64,000 nt of DNA from Rutstroemia sp. NJR-2017a BVV2 (Eukaryota; Ascomycota; Leotiomycetes; Helotiales; Rutstroemiaceae). Positions 34,854 to 47,376 of the stretch are shown one piece after another. The stretch covers positions 868,001 through 932,000 of the forward strand of contig NJPS01000044.1 of NCBI GenBank assembly GCA_002946415.1. Reading direction: 5' to 3'. Each line of letters starts with the position of its first letter. Position 1 is the stretch's first letter. The translations under genes were made by a program, and so were the position numbers. The notes under the pieces were generated by a model. It was not told where the DNA came from and ran no database searches. It saw nothing but the letters and a program-made list of their open reading frames with translations.

Positions 34854-34995
34854 GGGATTTTTTGGAAATTAGCGAGCAACGTGGAGCGTGCCAGAGAGAC
34901 GGGACCGAGTGCAGAAGAGGTTAGAGCGAGTTCTGTAAATGAACTGGTGGAAAAGAATAATATATGCGACAATCTTCGGGGGGGTCGTAGCCAAT

Positions 34996-35064
34996 ATGTG
35001 TGGTGATGTGGTGATATGTGTGGTGAAAAGTGGTGAAAAGTGGTGAAGCGTGGTGAAGCGTGGA
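34996..35064. repeat. TGGTGAAAAG/TGGTGAAGCG tandem repeat
   Basis: About seven imperfect units of 10 bp built on TGGTGA. Confidence 0.75.
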
Positions 35065-37161
35065 GTCTGGTTGAGGTATGGTTGAAGTGTAGTATATTGT
35101 ATTGGTGATGGCCCGCACGCTGATAGGGTGGAATGCGATATGATGGATCGGATGGATGAATAGGCGGATGATGGGAAAGCTCTTTCGCAGGGTAAGATGG
35201 GAATCTTTACGCGTGGCAAGTACAGTATGGCTGATGGCTCGATGTACTGTCGCAGTATGTAGCTGTACGAGTAGCTGGTCAATACCAAAGCTGGAACCAC
35301 ATAAGATGCACCGAAAAGTAAGTAAGACGTAAGACTACCTTGCTGTCGGTAAAATAGCGTAGTAGTTTTGGAACCGCAGTAACTCTTTTAAACTGCTTAC
35401 GCTGACACCCAATTCCCACTGTCAGATTCCCAGGTGGTTGGATGATGGATACCCCCCGTTTGCAGCACCAGCGATTCGTCCAGTACGAGAGCGAGTGCTA
35501 CTTCTTCAGCAAACAGTTGCGAGTCGTCGAAGAATCCTAGGAATCTCCACCACACCATACACAACATATACTTTCCTATCCTGTGTCCTGACACGTAAGT
35601 TGCTTTGCTTCGCTTTCACCGAGGAATCGTCACAGTAGTCTGTACGAACTACTTCTCTAATCGTTCGATTTCTGATCCAGTCGTTCTAGGCGTATATGCA
35701 GTGTTGTGCAAATGAAGGTAGTGTAATACTCCGTACAGTAATGTTATTTCGTTTCCCTCTTCTCGGAATAGGATGGGTAGGATGGAGTGCGTGTTGGTAA
35801 GTGATAGGTAAAAGGAGGCTTCGAGGGGGAAAGGATTTGATATGAAGGATGACTTGGTGAAGCAGCTACAATCAAGTATGGTATGGTATGGTAACAATTA
35901 ACCCAAGTAGGTGTGCGCCGTATAGAAATGGAGCCTAGGCTGGTTTTTGCTTCCTAACTGCCACCGGGATGGGTGGGATGGGATGGCGGGTCTCTTCGGA
36001 TGTGTCTGCGCTCCCCTTCTCTGGGAACAATAGTATGTTAAGTTACGGATTTATCGCCCGGAGATGATAGATACCTAACAACTCAAAATGTGCTTGGAAG
36101 TTGGAGGAGGGAGGGGGCACCGGGGTATCAACGCGCACGGGAGGATATACTGTAAAGAGATACAAAGCCGTGGAAATAAAACAAGAGGAGCTTTATCGAC
36201 GCATCATAAACAGCAATAGAATCGTGGAGTTGGTTTAAATTGATTTGAAATCGAAATGGTACGACTTTCTCGGGCAGGATCTCTACTGTGCAGTGCGCAC
36301 CTTACAAACCTGGACAGTTGCAGAAAAACGTTGGCCGATGCGATGTGATATAATATGATGGGGATTTTTCTTGCTCCATACTTCGACTACTCGCCGGGTT
36401 TCGCTTCGCCGCCGCCGCGTACTTTTCCGAGATTTAAAGATCTGACGGACGGTCCATTAAAGGCCGAGAACTGTAAAGAGGAAGCCGGTGGTTGTTTGAT
36501 GATGATAATGAATACTTGTAATAGGATATATCTTGACTGTGTACGGAAAACGCCGTTCAGAACAGCCCCTTCGTTCTTCAACCTCCTTGTTTTCGCGGTA
36601 CTGTACATGGCAACTTCATCGAAGGATACGCATACGTAGTCATCGAATGATAACTATGAAATCGAGCCTCTCTCTTTCACTCTCAGCGCGCGGCAAATCT
36701 TAACTTCGGAGCAATGTTACCATTCTCGAACAACCTGCCAGTGATCCATACAGAGAGCCTGGAAGGCAGAATGTTACAGCCCTGGTTGATGGATGTCAGG
36801 AAGGACGATTCCGCTCGAAAACTACTGGCTCCACAAGGACGTGAACCCATCTTACCCTTCCTCCCAAATTCCCAAGCCCTCCCCTCACACACACGCACGC
36901 ACGCAAAATTTCTGTATTCGGGACCCGAAAGGGGAAAGGTGGGCTACCAGACCCGCACGCCGCAACCCCTGAAAGTGCGGATGGGACGAGCTCTGATTTG
37001 ATCGACCAGCTCGAGTACCAAGCCACCCCACCGCGTGCACATCCCTGCCGTTCTGTCTGTCACATCCATGAATCAGTTGGGTCAATCCTGATTTGACAGT
37101 CATCCATTCTACAGTCAGATGGTTGAGCCCTTGTGTGGGACGAGGTAAAGAGAGAGGCAGA

Positions 37162-37241
37162 ACTGACTGACGGACTGACGGACTGACTGACTGACTAATT
37201 GATTGACTGACTGACTGCATCGACTGACTTCTTCGACTGAC
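37162..37241. repeat. (GACT)n simple repeat
   Basis: Run of GACT and GACG units interrupted by AATT, TGCATC and TTCTTC. Confidence 0.85.
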
Positions 37242-39472
37242 AGAAGAAGTGCTACTACCCACACCTTATGCATAAAGATTCCTCATCCGGCACTTAGCAT
37301 TGGCGGTCCATGGCAATGGGAATTGGGGAAGGCGGTTGGGTGGTTACGAGGTTACGTGGGTTGTATGGAATCATGGTATTGGGTGGACGTTGATTGATTC
37401 CAGAGGTTCCAAGTTCTTCATCGAATGATTCATGAATTACCGATTGGAAGGTTCGCTTCGGTTGGATGTTCTGTTCTGTTGGTTCGCACGTCCATCCATC
37501 GTTTTCTGTGGGTAACAGTGGTAATGAAGTGGAAATGTAAGGCTCCCAAGTAAAATGTTTGGACAATCCGGCAAATGGATACGAATCAATTACCGTGCTC
37601 TCCTCCCAAGACCTCGTCGACCTCCTTACTCAGTGATTACTGTTCTTCAGCTCAGTGTTGGTCGGCGCGAAGCCAGCCTCCAACGTACTACCAACCGCTA
37701 TCGTATATCGTATATCGTAGTCCTGTCCTAGCAAAGTAATATAGGGGCTTACTTCATCATCGCCACGGGCTTTTCGTCGGGAACCGATCTGCATCAACAA
37801 TTGTATGTAAACCCTCATTCCATTTGCAGTTGCAGAAAAAAACGGTATCACATTGTAACTCTACCTGCATGGAGAAAAGCAAAGGAACCCACCCCCAAAT
37901 ATCCTGGAGGTAGCATCGTGGTATCGTATCGAAGGCCTGCGAGTACATAAAAGGGAAGTCGGCTTATTTCTCCCCGATCAATGAATGAACTTTGTGCAAG
38001 TTGCATTGCAGCACAGAGGTATGGGTCGCCAACTCTTCCAAGTAGCGATTGACACATGCCACGAGACAGATTGCATCATCATTTCTTTTTCCATCCCATT
38101 CCAAGAATCCACAAAGGTAAACAGATGATTCCCCAAGATGTGGTAACCTATAGAAAGCTCCAAGTCATCTCTTGACAATGCATATCGGTCCATCATATAC
38201 CCTTTTCCGTACCGCGTGGAGAGCGGCTAGGGAAAAGAATAAGCAGGAAGGGAAACGGGAGACATGAGCTGGGAAGTTGTGTTTGCTGATCCAATATAAA
38301 TAGGTGTTTCTGAACCCTGAATTAGGGAAGGAAGAAAGGATGTTTCAGTCGAAGATGCATCCGACGACATATTTATGAATGCACAAAATACCCTTCAAAC
38401 TCCAAACTCGCCTACGTCGGTCCAGGTGAAGCGAAAGAAGATGTCCTAAGTTCTCACGCACACTTGTACGGCCGGCCGGCTACTTTTCGTCGAACTAGAT
38501 CGTTCGGTTTCCTGCATAGAGCATGCGAGACAAATAATGCCAGCCAGACTTTGTACTTAGAATAGATACGAACGGGAGAAAAGAACTCATTTCGGCCTGA
38601 TCGTCCGGTGCACAAGTCCGGTTTTTACCTCACTCCACGTCCCTACGCTTCGTTCCGTTCCGCTCTGGTCTGTACTTAGAGCAAGTGAAGCCGGCAGAAC
38701 CCAAAACCAGTAACCTGCAATGCGATACAATACATCACACAATAGAAACCCATTTCCAACCGTTATATTGAATATATTCTCCTTTCCTTTCTTCTGTTTG
38801 CTGTCCAGCCAGTAACCCAGAATTTGGAACACGGCTCGGAACAAAAATGAGATTACTGTGTATTTTGTACCGTCCAAGATCAATCAATCGTGCTATTATT
38901 TCCCTATCCAAACACAATGCAACGCAAAAAACATGTTTTTTCCTCCCCCAGTTTAACCTTACGCCACCACCTAAACTTTTTTTCCAAATACAGTTTCGCA
39001 AATGCTACGATGTGCCAGAGCACCCATTTCCCCAATGGGTAAAGAGTGCAAGCGAAGGGGAAGGGGAAGGGGCGACGGCACAACCGATTTTCCCCCCCTC
39101 CCCTTCATCAGCTTACCCTGGTTCTCCGACCGGATGTTGGGTTGTGATTTCCCCTCACTTTTTCTCGATCAGACGGAGGAAGGATAGAAATGCATGTGTG
39201 CTTCGTACTTGCTGTCCAATTATATTTGCGATGTAGAGTACAAGTAATCTTACTCGACCATGATTCCTACTTGAGTTGCCAGAACTTTTCGCCTTCACCA
39301 AAATAAGGTAAACGTCGCTTATAGCAGTCAAGGGAATACCGTACAGAAAGTACTGCAATGCTCAATCCTTTCCCTCCTCTCTGCGCCCCTCGCCTTCTCC
39401 GTCGCTGCCTTCTCAATCAATCAACCCATACGACCCTGCGTGCATCCAGCTACAAGTATCCACGCAATCTAC

Positions 39473-39497
39473 ATCCGCATCCGCATCCGCGCCCGCG
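39473..39497. repeat. (CATCCG)n short hexamer run
   Basis: Three CATCCG units followed by CGCCCGCG. Too short to suggest a telomere. Confidence 0.6.
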
Positions 39498-42400
39498 TAA
39501 TCTATCCGTGCATATCCCGAGCTCGAGGTAATCGAATTACCCGCCGTGACTACTGAGAATTAAGCTATAAGTACAGTAATTAATCAGGGAAGGGAAGCCT
39601 GTTGTCAGTCCCCGCCCGAAAAAAGCGCTCCGGCCCGCTCGTGTTGATCCATTTTCATATCCCCGTTAACTTGGATGTTATGGAGCCAACAGTTGGAGTT
39701 GTTTTGTAGTGGTGCAATGGATGGGTTGAGGTAGCGGTGGAAATAAGAGATAGTTGTCGCTGTCGGGGAACTCCTACGTGAGAATCCGAAACTGTACTGT
39801 GTTGCGAAGACCAAGTGGAAATGGTGATATTACGTAACAAAGCCACCATTCCCAGTTCGTGGTAATTGCTTCTTCCACGTGAATCTAGATGTCAAAAACA
39901 TCCCGCCACGTGCTAGACTTGGAGCCACATCCCAGGTAACAGGCTACTGGTATACAATCTACCAGCTTCTTCCCTTCCCTTCTCGCCGACTATTTTATGG
40001 TGGTGGTTATATCACCATTTTGATATAATCACTCGGAGAATTAACATAGTCATTCTAAGTATCGCTTGATGCAATATCAGCCTTTTATATCTCAGCTATC
40101 CGGAAAAACAAACGAACGAGCCTCATGTGTACATACGATTGCTGCAAGACCACAAAAAAATAAGAAAGCTGATGCGGCTTGTTTGTGAGAGGTGGGATCA
40201 TCAGGGTTCTGGCTTATATTATGTAGGTAATAATTAGAGAGATTACGCTGGCTGAGACAAGATCTCGTAAGACATACCTGTTTCTTACAAGTGCCGCTTC
40301 TCGATCTCCGGCGGTCCGTATACGATAGATGACATATTAGCAGCGGGATCCTTGGGTTTGTTTGAGATTCAGGAAGGGAGAGATTCACGAGTGCGATGTT
40401 TGGAAATGAATGAGAGATTGAGATTTGGCCTTTCGGTTCTTGTTACCGGGTGATGTACTTCTTGTTACCGCTCCCTGAGTATGAGGATAAGAATTCCAAG
40501 TACCCCAGACCCAGTCGACTCTGGCAGTCCCCAGAGGCTCGAGAAGGGATCCTCCCTGTTGTGTCGCCTTTTGTCCTGTTTATGACAGCTTCATTCGCGA
40601 GCTTTTCCTTCTTTCTCTGGGAGTGGGATGAATCATTTAGCCACTATGGATTGGTGAAAAGAGGAATGACGGATGAGATGAGGAAAACGGGCCATGGGTG
40701 ATGGTCATAGCAAGAGAAGAATAGCTGGAAGAGAGGTTCTCCGGTCTGTAATGTAAGTGGGCTGATAGTTTAGAGGGTGGAATAGCAGCGGGATTGTCTC
40801 AACAAAGATCAGTTATCGGTCGGAGTGTTGACACTACATCAACCCGAAGGATGGAATCCTTTTCAGCCTCGATATATTGTACTGTACAACCATAATGTAT
40901 AATCCCCTACTAAAACTGGCCTTGCAGCTTCCAGCCTTATCCATCCATTCAACCAAAAGAACGCAAACATCCGGAAAAGCTTCCTCTCCGCCCACACAAA
41001 CAAACTCATCACATGCACCCCTCCCGCTCCCAACGAAATCCCGCTCCTGCACCCTCCCACCAGCCCCTCACGTTTTCCCTCCCAACCTCGTCCTCGTCAC
41101 ACCTAACACAACCTCATCCCTCCTACCTAACCACGTATCCACGAGATGTCATCCACCCAGCCTATCTCCTCCCTTTCCTTCCCGCACCCCACCTCTCTCA
41201 TACCACCCTGCCACAAATCTCGATCCTCATATCACTGCAGCTTGTTCTTTTTCCACCCACCCACTCCCCCACTCACTCACTCACTCACCACATGGAAAAG
41301 CACACTTCTGTTGCACATCGCATTCTGCGGATCATCCTATAGTCTCGGTTTCTTGCGTTTGTGGGTCTATGGACTTGTGCATGTCGTGGCTGCATTTCTC
41401 TAGTTATTCTTATGCATTTGGATCTACTTAGATACCGGTATGCAGTCTGTCGTGACTATCCAGGCTGTATGCCAACTGTGCGTAAGATGCTCCTTTCTCC
41501 TCTTCTCAGGGGGGATCTGTTCTCCTCTTCTTACCCTTCCTTTCCTCCTCTGCATTGGTTCCATCCAGATCAGCGTTGTTGATTTTCCTCGTATGTAGAC
41601 AACTTCATTCATCCTACCCCAATCACTTCACTTCCCAATCACACATACATTTTCCCTTCCTCTCCCATCCTGACACGTATACATAACTCAATCTCCACGT
41701 TGAATTTGTTGCACGTCATGTTTCACTCTTGGGAGGGGCAGGCGGGGTTATGATGGTATGCGGTGCTTTCCTGATGTGATGCGCTGGGTTTTGTGCGTGT
41801 AACGGGGTGGGGGGGTTATATGCTGTGTAACGTTACTTAGTGCGTATAGAAGGTGTTGTCGTTCGTATGAAGAGCTTGCGGAGTGGGGGCTTGTTTTTGA
41901 GAGGGGATAGCAAGAAGGAGAGAAGATGGAGAAGAGGAGGTGTGGAAAGCTTTCTGTCACTCGGATTCCAAAATGGGATTTGTTCCCTAGGTGCGGTGAG
42001 TTATTGCTTGCATACAGTCTTTTTATAGATCCACATCGCGAGAACGACAGTGTACGTATCCAAGATTAGCACCTAGAGTGACGTTCTGATATCCACTTCC
42101 AAACAATCAACCACTATGAGTTCGAAAGCTTCATTACCTAATCTCGCTACTCGCTACTATGGAACACGCCCCGAGGAAACACATATGAATAATCTGGGCC
42201 AATGTTCGACCAGGATGACAAGCTGTCGTGAGCGGATGTTTGGATATCAAATCCTTTCTGATGTCTTCCATTGACCGGACGTCCAATGAGAAGGCTGAGT
42301 GTCGGTCCGACTCAAGGGGACAGCCATAATACGTTCGGATGGTGATGAAGCTGGAGGACTATATAGAAGGGCTTTCTGCCCATATTAATGGAAATCAGCT

Positions 42401-43145
42401 TTAATCACTTAAGTACTGTCCACGCCCCTGTATGAGTGCAGTGAGGCGCAAAGTGATCTTCGCCACACTGAGAGATGTGTCGAGATTTAGGATGATATTG
42501 TTGGAGGAGACGAAGTTCATAAGGGGCACATACGATGATTTGACGGTGGAGATTTTACATCGTAAATTGATAGAAGCCCGTGTTTAGTGAACTGAAGTTA
42601 AGAAGAATTAATGACAACAGTTGTGAAGAACGGCAGCGAGGAGGAGAGGGATGACAATGAAGTGGATAATACGAGCATCTGGCAGAAGTAGAGAAAGTTG
42701 CACTTCTAATGGAAGAGACATCTCAATTGATGAGGGATCATCCTTCGTATCATCTTCTCATCAACCTCTTCATCCGTTCTTTTCTTCATTAATGCCTCTT
42801 CATGTCCCGTGTTTCTCTTCTGTTTCTTATAGCACTCTACAGAAGCATGAGAGGCTTACAGACCACTATTTATACCAGGGGAATGGCACTGAAAGATATA
42901 GAGTTTGCGGATGATTGAAAATAGGTTGGTTTGGAAGTGAATACTGCTATGCTTCTTGAATGGGTGAGATAGAAGAGCTTGTAAGCCATGAGCGTGAGCT
43001 TCGTATATGAACGTCCTTGATCTGGACAAATACAGATGTGAAGGTGATAAACATCAGTAAGTGAATCTTCACGAACCAAGCAAGTTACAGATGTTCATAT
43101 CATCCAACTTCACTGTCTCTGCACCATGCACTACCCTTTCCCGGG

Positions 43146-43153
43146 TATAAATA
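43146..43153 (+). promoter_or_regulatory. TATA-box-like site
   Basis: TATAAATA lies 37 bases upstream of the ATG of the small open frame at 43190. The spacing would suit a short leader. Confidence 0.3.
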
Positions 43154-43189
43154 GTGGCTTCTCATCCATCAAATTTGCTGGCCAGAACA

Positions 43190-43357
43190 ATGCCCACCGC
43201 GACCGATGCCAAGTTCGAAATGGTGTTTGACCGGCAGAACCTAGTCAAAGTGCTGCAAAATCAGAAAAGACGTGTCTGCGAACATACACAGGGCCCGGAA
43301 CGGTATATTCTCACTATCACAAGTTCAAAAACTCGCCTGAAAAAGATTGGCGGGTGA
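43190..43357 (+). CDS. Possible small gene, 55 codons
   Basis: Frame MPTATDAKFEMVFDRQNLVK, then a basic C-terminal half (KRRVCEHTQG, SSKTRLKKIGG). It has a mixed, protein-like composition and a TATA-like element just upstream. No family was recognised and no intron is needed. It could equally be a chance frame or the remnant of a larger element. Confidence 0.22.
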   Translation: MPTATDAKFEMVFDRQNLVKVLQNQKRRVCEHTQGPERYILTITSSKTRLKKIGG

Positions 43358-43367
43358 TGAAAAACGA

Positions 43368-43425
43368 ATGGCAGTGATCAGAAAGAAATGGCAGTAATCA
43401 GGAAGGATGACAGTGGTCAGAAAAC
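43368..43425 (+). repeat. Three tandem units of about 20 bp
   Basis: ATGGCAGTGATCAGAAAG, ATGGCAGTAATCAGGAAG and ATGACAGTGGTCAGAAAA follow one another directly after the small open frame. Confidence 0.7.
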
Positions 43426-43753
43426 CAGAGCAATTAAAGGGTTCTATTCTATATATTGACATGGTTGATATGGTAATTAGTCTTCGATATCACGACCGGT
43501 CTTCCACGATTATCATCCCTGCTTAGTCTGGCTTTGGTTCGACATCTTTGTTCTATGATGAGATCTTCCTCTAGGCCGTCGTGTTTGTTTCTTATATAGA
43601 AGAATTCCCAGTGGCACAATGCCCTATGGCGCAATCACGGTATAATCACGGCACAATCACTACAGTATGATTTAGTACATCATAATTCACTACAGCACAA
43701 TAGACTGCATTATTCTTCTCCTCAGTATCCCTCAATTACCACCAATCCTTCCC

Positions 43754-45706
43754 CTAACAACTCCCACTACTCCCCGTCTCCCCCACCCACGCATCCTCCA
43801 CCACAACCGTCCCAGTGTACCCACAAGCCGGCACCGTCACCGTCCGATTCCCACTCTCATAAATCGGCGCCTGGCCGCAATTCTCCTCTCTCACAAACTT
43901 ATAACTAACCGTCTCCCCCGCCGTCAACATAGCATCGACATACCACAGCGGCTGCTCCACCGTATACTTGCCCGCATTCATCGGCAGCGCATTATCGATA
44001 TTCCAAGCTCCCAAATCGTCCGTGGAACCAATGACGTAGATGTTCTCTCCGAAATACGTCGATGCGTTGACGTTGAATTGCACGGCGATTTGGCAGCTGG
44101 ATGTAACGTTTGGGGCGCCGGCTGCGGTGGCGGGGGAGTAGGCGCCGGGTGTGGAGGAGGCGGTGCAGGTTGCGGGAGGGGTGTTGGCTGAGTTGCTGGT
44201 CCAGCTGTAGGGGTATTGGCCGGCGCGACGTTGGGACATGGTTACAAAGGCGGCGTAACTCCATGTTAGGTCTACGGCAGAGAGAGGAACGCCGGTGTTG
44301 CGGTCGAATTGTTCGGCAAGTGAGCCGTCGGCAGGTGTATATTTTTCGGCGATGGAGACGAAAGAATCGGCGTAGGCTGTTACAGCGTTGGTGATGCGGG
44401 TGAATTCTTGGGAATTGCTGTTGTAGCGTTGAGCCTTGACTGATGGGTAGAGGTCACGGAAGAAGGCGAGGGAGGTGCTGTCCACGTTAATGGAGCGTTG
44501 GGATTTCCATTGTGCGACGGCATCGTACAAGAACTCGGCAGCTCCAGTTGTGATAAGGTACCTATTTAGTTAGTTTTAGATAGATTGGATTTGGAAGAAG
44601 ACATCATACCATGGGTTTCCGCCTTGATAAGTATCCTCCGCATACCTTCCCACAGCAACTCCTGAATTATCCGCAATGCCCGCATTGATTGCATAAGTGC
44701 TTCTGAAACTATTCATCAGAGCCCTGAAATTCGCCAACGCCTTGCTACTACAAGGTTGCAAGTTTGGACTATCACAAGATGCATCCACATCAAAGACTGC
44801 AATAGACCCGAGGATAGAGTTTCCATCCAATCCCGTTCGTCCCTCATTAACATTGATATTCGAATCTATGAACTGGCCATTCCAGAATCTCTGCAAAAAG
44901 CACAAAAGCTCCGGTGCTTGATCGCATCCTGTACATTTAACACCTAGCTGACGAGCAAGAGCGGCTCCTTCGACTAATGAGCGGTGTTGATTTTGAATCG
45001 TGAAGAAACTCGACCCGAGAACTTCTTCCCAAAGATCGTAACCTGTTTGATTCCAGTATTGTCCAACATACGAGAGATCATTAGAAATAATGGGCCAGAT
45101 GACGGTCTTGGCTCTTTTAGATTGACCACGGCTTATCAACCATTTGCTGTAGGACATCAGAGCAATAGCGCGAAGAGCTGGTCCATCACGTTGAGGTCGA
45201 CCCCAAGCACCATTGAATCGAGTTCCGTCAACTTGGTATTTCGGTTCTCCGAGACCGAGACCATTTGGGAGGAAGGTACCAGAGGGGTTGGACACAGTCT
45301 GGAGAATCGCTTGTGCTTTGACGTATTTTTCGATTTGAGGTTGAAGAGCAGAGTTACCGAAGATGAACTCATCAACGATCATCTTTAGGGTAAGTGCCGA
45401 GTCTCTGGTCCAGGTGTAGAAATCTGAGACCGATTAGTATCACCTAGGAGATGAAATAATGGAGAATGTCTCACAATCTGGGTCAACTTTCGATGGACTT
45501 GCTACAACATAATTTCCCGCTCCAGCAACTTTGGATCCATCAGGACCGATGTTGTTTAGAACGCCTTGTAAAGCAATCTTCTTCTCCGCCGCGATGAAGG
45601 CATTTAAAGAAGAATTTCCATTACCAGTTGGCCAATTCTTCGTAGATGCCGCCAGGCCTGGGGAGCACAGCAGGCAAAGAACGGCAGCAGCAGAACCGAA
45701 AATCAT
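43754..45706 (-). CDS. gla1: Secreted glucoamylase (GH15) with CBM20 starch-binding domain
   Basis: Exons 45475-45706, 44610-45423 and 43754-44561; 617 aa, introns 51 and 48 nt. It releases glucose from non-reducing ends of starch and related glucans outside the cell. ATG at 45706 gives a signal peptide (MIFGSAAAVLCLLCSPGLA); the longer frame starts with GTG. Family landmarks: DYFYTWTRDSA at the first join; RFNGAWGRPQRDGPALR; YDLWEEVLGSSFF with the general acid E210; LAEQFDRNTGVPLS with the general base E432; then DLTWSYAA. A short Thr/Ala/Ser linker (about 470-500) leads to a CBM20 domain (about 505-617) with VIGSTDDLGAW, PLWYVDAML and YKFVREENC. All key residues are present, so the enzyme should be active. 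A TATA element lies upstream. Confidence 0.96.
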
Positions 45707-46829
45707 GATGAAGAGAAGGCCGAGTATCACCCAGAAAATAAAGAAGTAACGACAGGTGCTGTGGACCAGATCTCAACAGCAGCACAGCAATATATATACG
45801 CATCAAATTTCCCCTTTTCCAAGTTCCTCAACACAACCAAATGATTGGTCCAACGCCTCCACAAATTTCCCCCGGACTTTGGAGCGCAAAAGCTACAATG
45901 AACGGGCCGATTATTTATGCGGGGGATACAAAGGCGGGGGATAAATGCAATTTCTCCATTCTTTTGCAGCATGTCCACCGCAGTACTACTGTACGTAAAG
46001 TAAGTACCTACATTAGCTCCATCCCCGACCCTACCTAGATATTTACTTTAGGATACAAAGCCGCGAGAATTGTGCCGAGGGGACACAAATTTCTGCGAGC
46101 TTTGACGCCTTGCTTGGAATTGCAGACGCAAGAATCGTAAGTTCTGGACGGCACGTTCTTCGGTCCGATAGAAATATTGCTTGCTGTGCATTGGGGCAGG
46201 TAGAGAGTGAGGAGATTGATGAATTCCCAGTGAAAGGGAAGATATTGGACACAGGATAAGTTTTTCCGGAGTAAAGTCAAGCAAGATCTAATTCGGGCCT
46301 CGGAGATTGCAGCCGCCCCGCACTCATGATGTAGTATCATGTGATTGTGCAAAAGCAGAGGCAGACAGACGCAATCCGGCTAGGTAAGTAGGTAGATATG
46401 TTGTTAAGTTTCGAGCTGATCTCGCAAGGGCTGAATGGGAGAACACTTGCACACCGTGAAGTGGGCGAATAAGTTCTTCCGATTCGAAATGGCTGACTGT
46501 TCGGCATAGGGGTATCTCGCTTAGTGCAAGTTATCGTCTCCTCCAAGACGAAAGAAGTCATATTCGCAACCCACCAATCAGATATTTTCTTTATATCACG
46601 TATCAAAGAACTATCCATCTTTCTTCCAGCACCAAGCTCTAACAAAGCTGCATCTTATCTCATCCCGTCTCGACCACCAATCCTTGCCTACTAAACCCTC
46701 GCTTACTCACCAACCCACCTCTTACACCAAAAATCCACATTTAGTTTCTTCTCACATCAATGAATGACTCATTAGGAATATAGATAGAAATAAACATCTT
46801 GAGCAATCGATCAGTTGGATCTAATCATC
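45707..46829. other. Glucoamylase promoter region and tRNA 5' flank
   Basis: The first few hundred bases are the likely glucoamylase promoter, with a TATA element at 45790-45798. The remaining sequence has only short open frames. Confidence 0.5.
45790..45798 (-). promoter_or_regulatory. TATA box of the glucoamylase gene
   Basis: On the minus strand the sequence reads TATATATA. It lies about 85-95 bases upstream of the ATG at 45706, a normal position for a fungal secreted-enzyme gene. Confidence 0.5.
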
Positions 46830-46924
46830 GGTTGTATAGTGTAGCGGTTAGCACGTGAGATTTTGATCACTTCTGTACAAGTATGAAAAATTCTCGAGTC
46901 CCCGGTTCGAGCCCGGGTACGACC
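46830..46924 (+). tRNA. tRNA-Gln (anticodon TTG) with 24-nt intron
   Basis: The acceptor stem pairs GGTTGTA with TACGACC (one T-G pair). The D arm holds TAGTGTAGCGGTTAGCAC. The anticodon stem pairs TGAGA with TCTCG; the loop is TTTTGAT with TTG at 46863-46865. The intron 46867-46890 sits at the usual place after position 37. The T arm is CCCGG TTCGAGC CCGGG. The body strongly resembles yeast tRNA-Gln(UUG). Oligo-T runs follow, fitting Pol III termination. Confidence 0.95.
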
Positions 46925-46928
46925 TTCA

Positions 46929-46944
46929 TTTTTGAAAATTTTTT
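46929..46944 (+). terminator. Pol III oligo-T terminator of tRNA-Gln
   Basis: T5 at 46929-46933 and T6 at 46939-46944, directly after the tRNA 3' end. Confidence 0.75.
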
Positions 46945-47376
46945 GATCTCCCGGTACCTCATGATCGCTGAGAATTTAACGGGTTGTGCTTTTGTCTTCG
47001 CTGAGTAGATAGAAAGCGGAGTTGTTGAAAGATGCGTATGATGGGCGCCCCCAAAAAGGTTGAAATAGCCTATTGGCTGTTCTAGAAGCCAAATAGTTAG
47101 TATAAAGAGGACGGGCTATCGCTAATATGAATAGCCGCAACACGGCAGATAGCAGCACTTGCACTCATCAGTATGGACAGACGTGATGTTGTATTCACCA
47201 TCCTAGTTCCCAGTATATACTTCAACCCATTTCTTGTTGGTCATCTATGTTCGTCACAATCATCCCTACCCGTCCATCCTCATATATCCATCTATCATCA
47301 ATCCCCCCCTCATGAAGACTTTTTATACATCGCTCCTCCAGCTCCTGCCTAAGATGAGTCTCTATTAGTCTATGAT
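46945..47376. other. Spacer between tRNA and SDR gene
   Basis: Contains only short open frames and the 3' flank of the minus-strand SDR gene. No gene was seen. Confidence 0.5.

Larger units (their letters stand above)
34200..43753. other. Gene-poor region of about 9.5 kb
   Basis: Lies between the start of the Cys-rich gene and the 3' end of the glucoamylase gene. Open frames are short on both strands, with no recognisable domain and no convincing exon chain. It holds several simple repeats, listed separately, and one small candidate frame at 43190-43357. It may be a long regulatory region, decayed repeats, or hold non-coding RNA; the sequence alone does not decide. Confidence 0.55.

Noticed and set aside
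40877..41431. 184-codon plus-strand frame in the gene-poor region
   Set aside because: Ser/Pro/His/Thr-rich composition from a C-rich tract, no domain, and similar frames are open in parallel.
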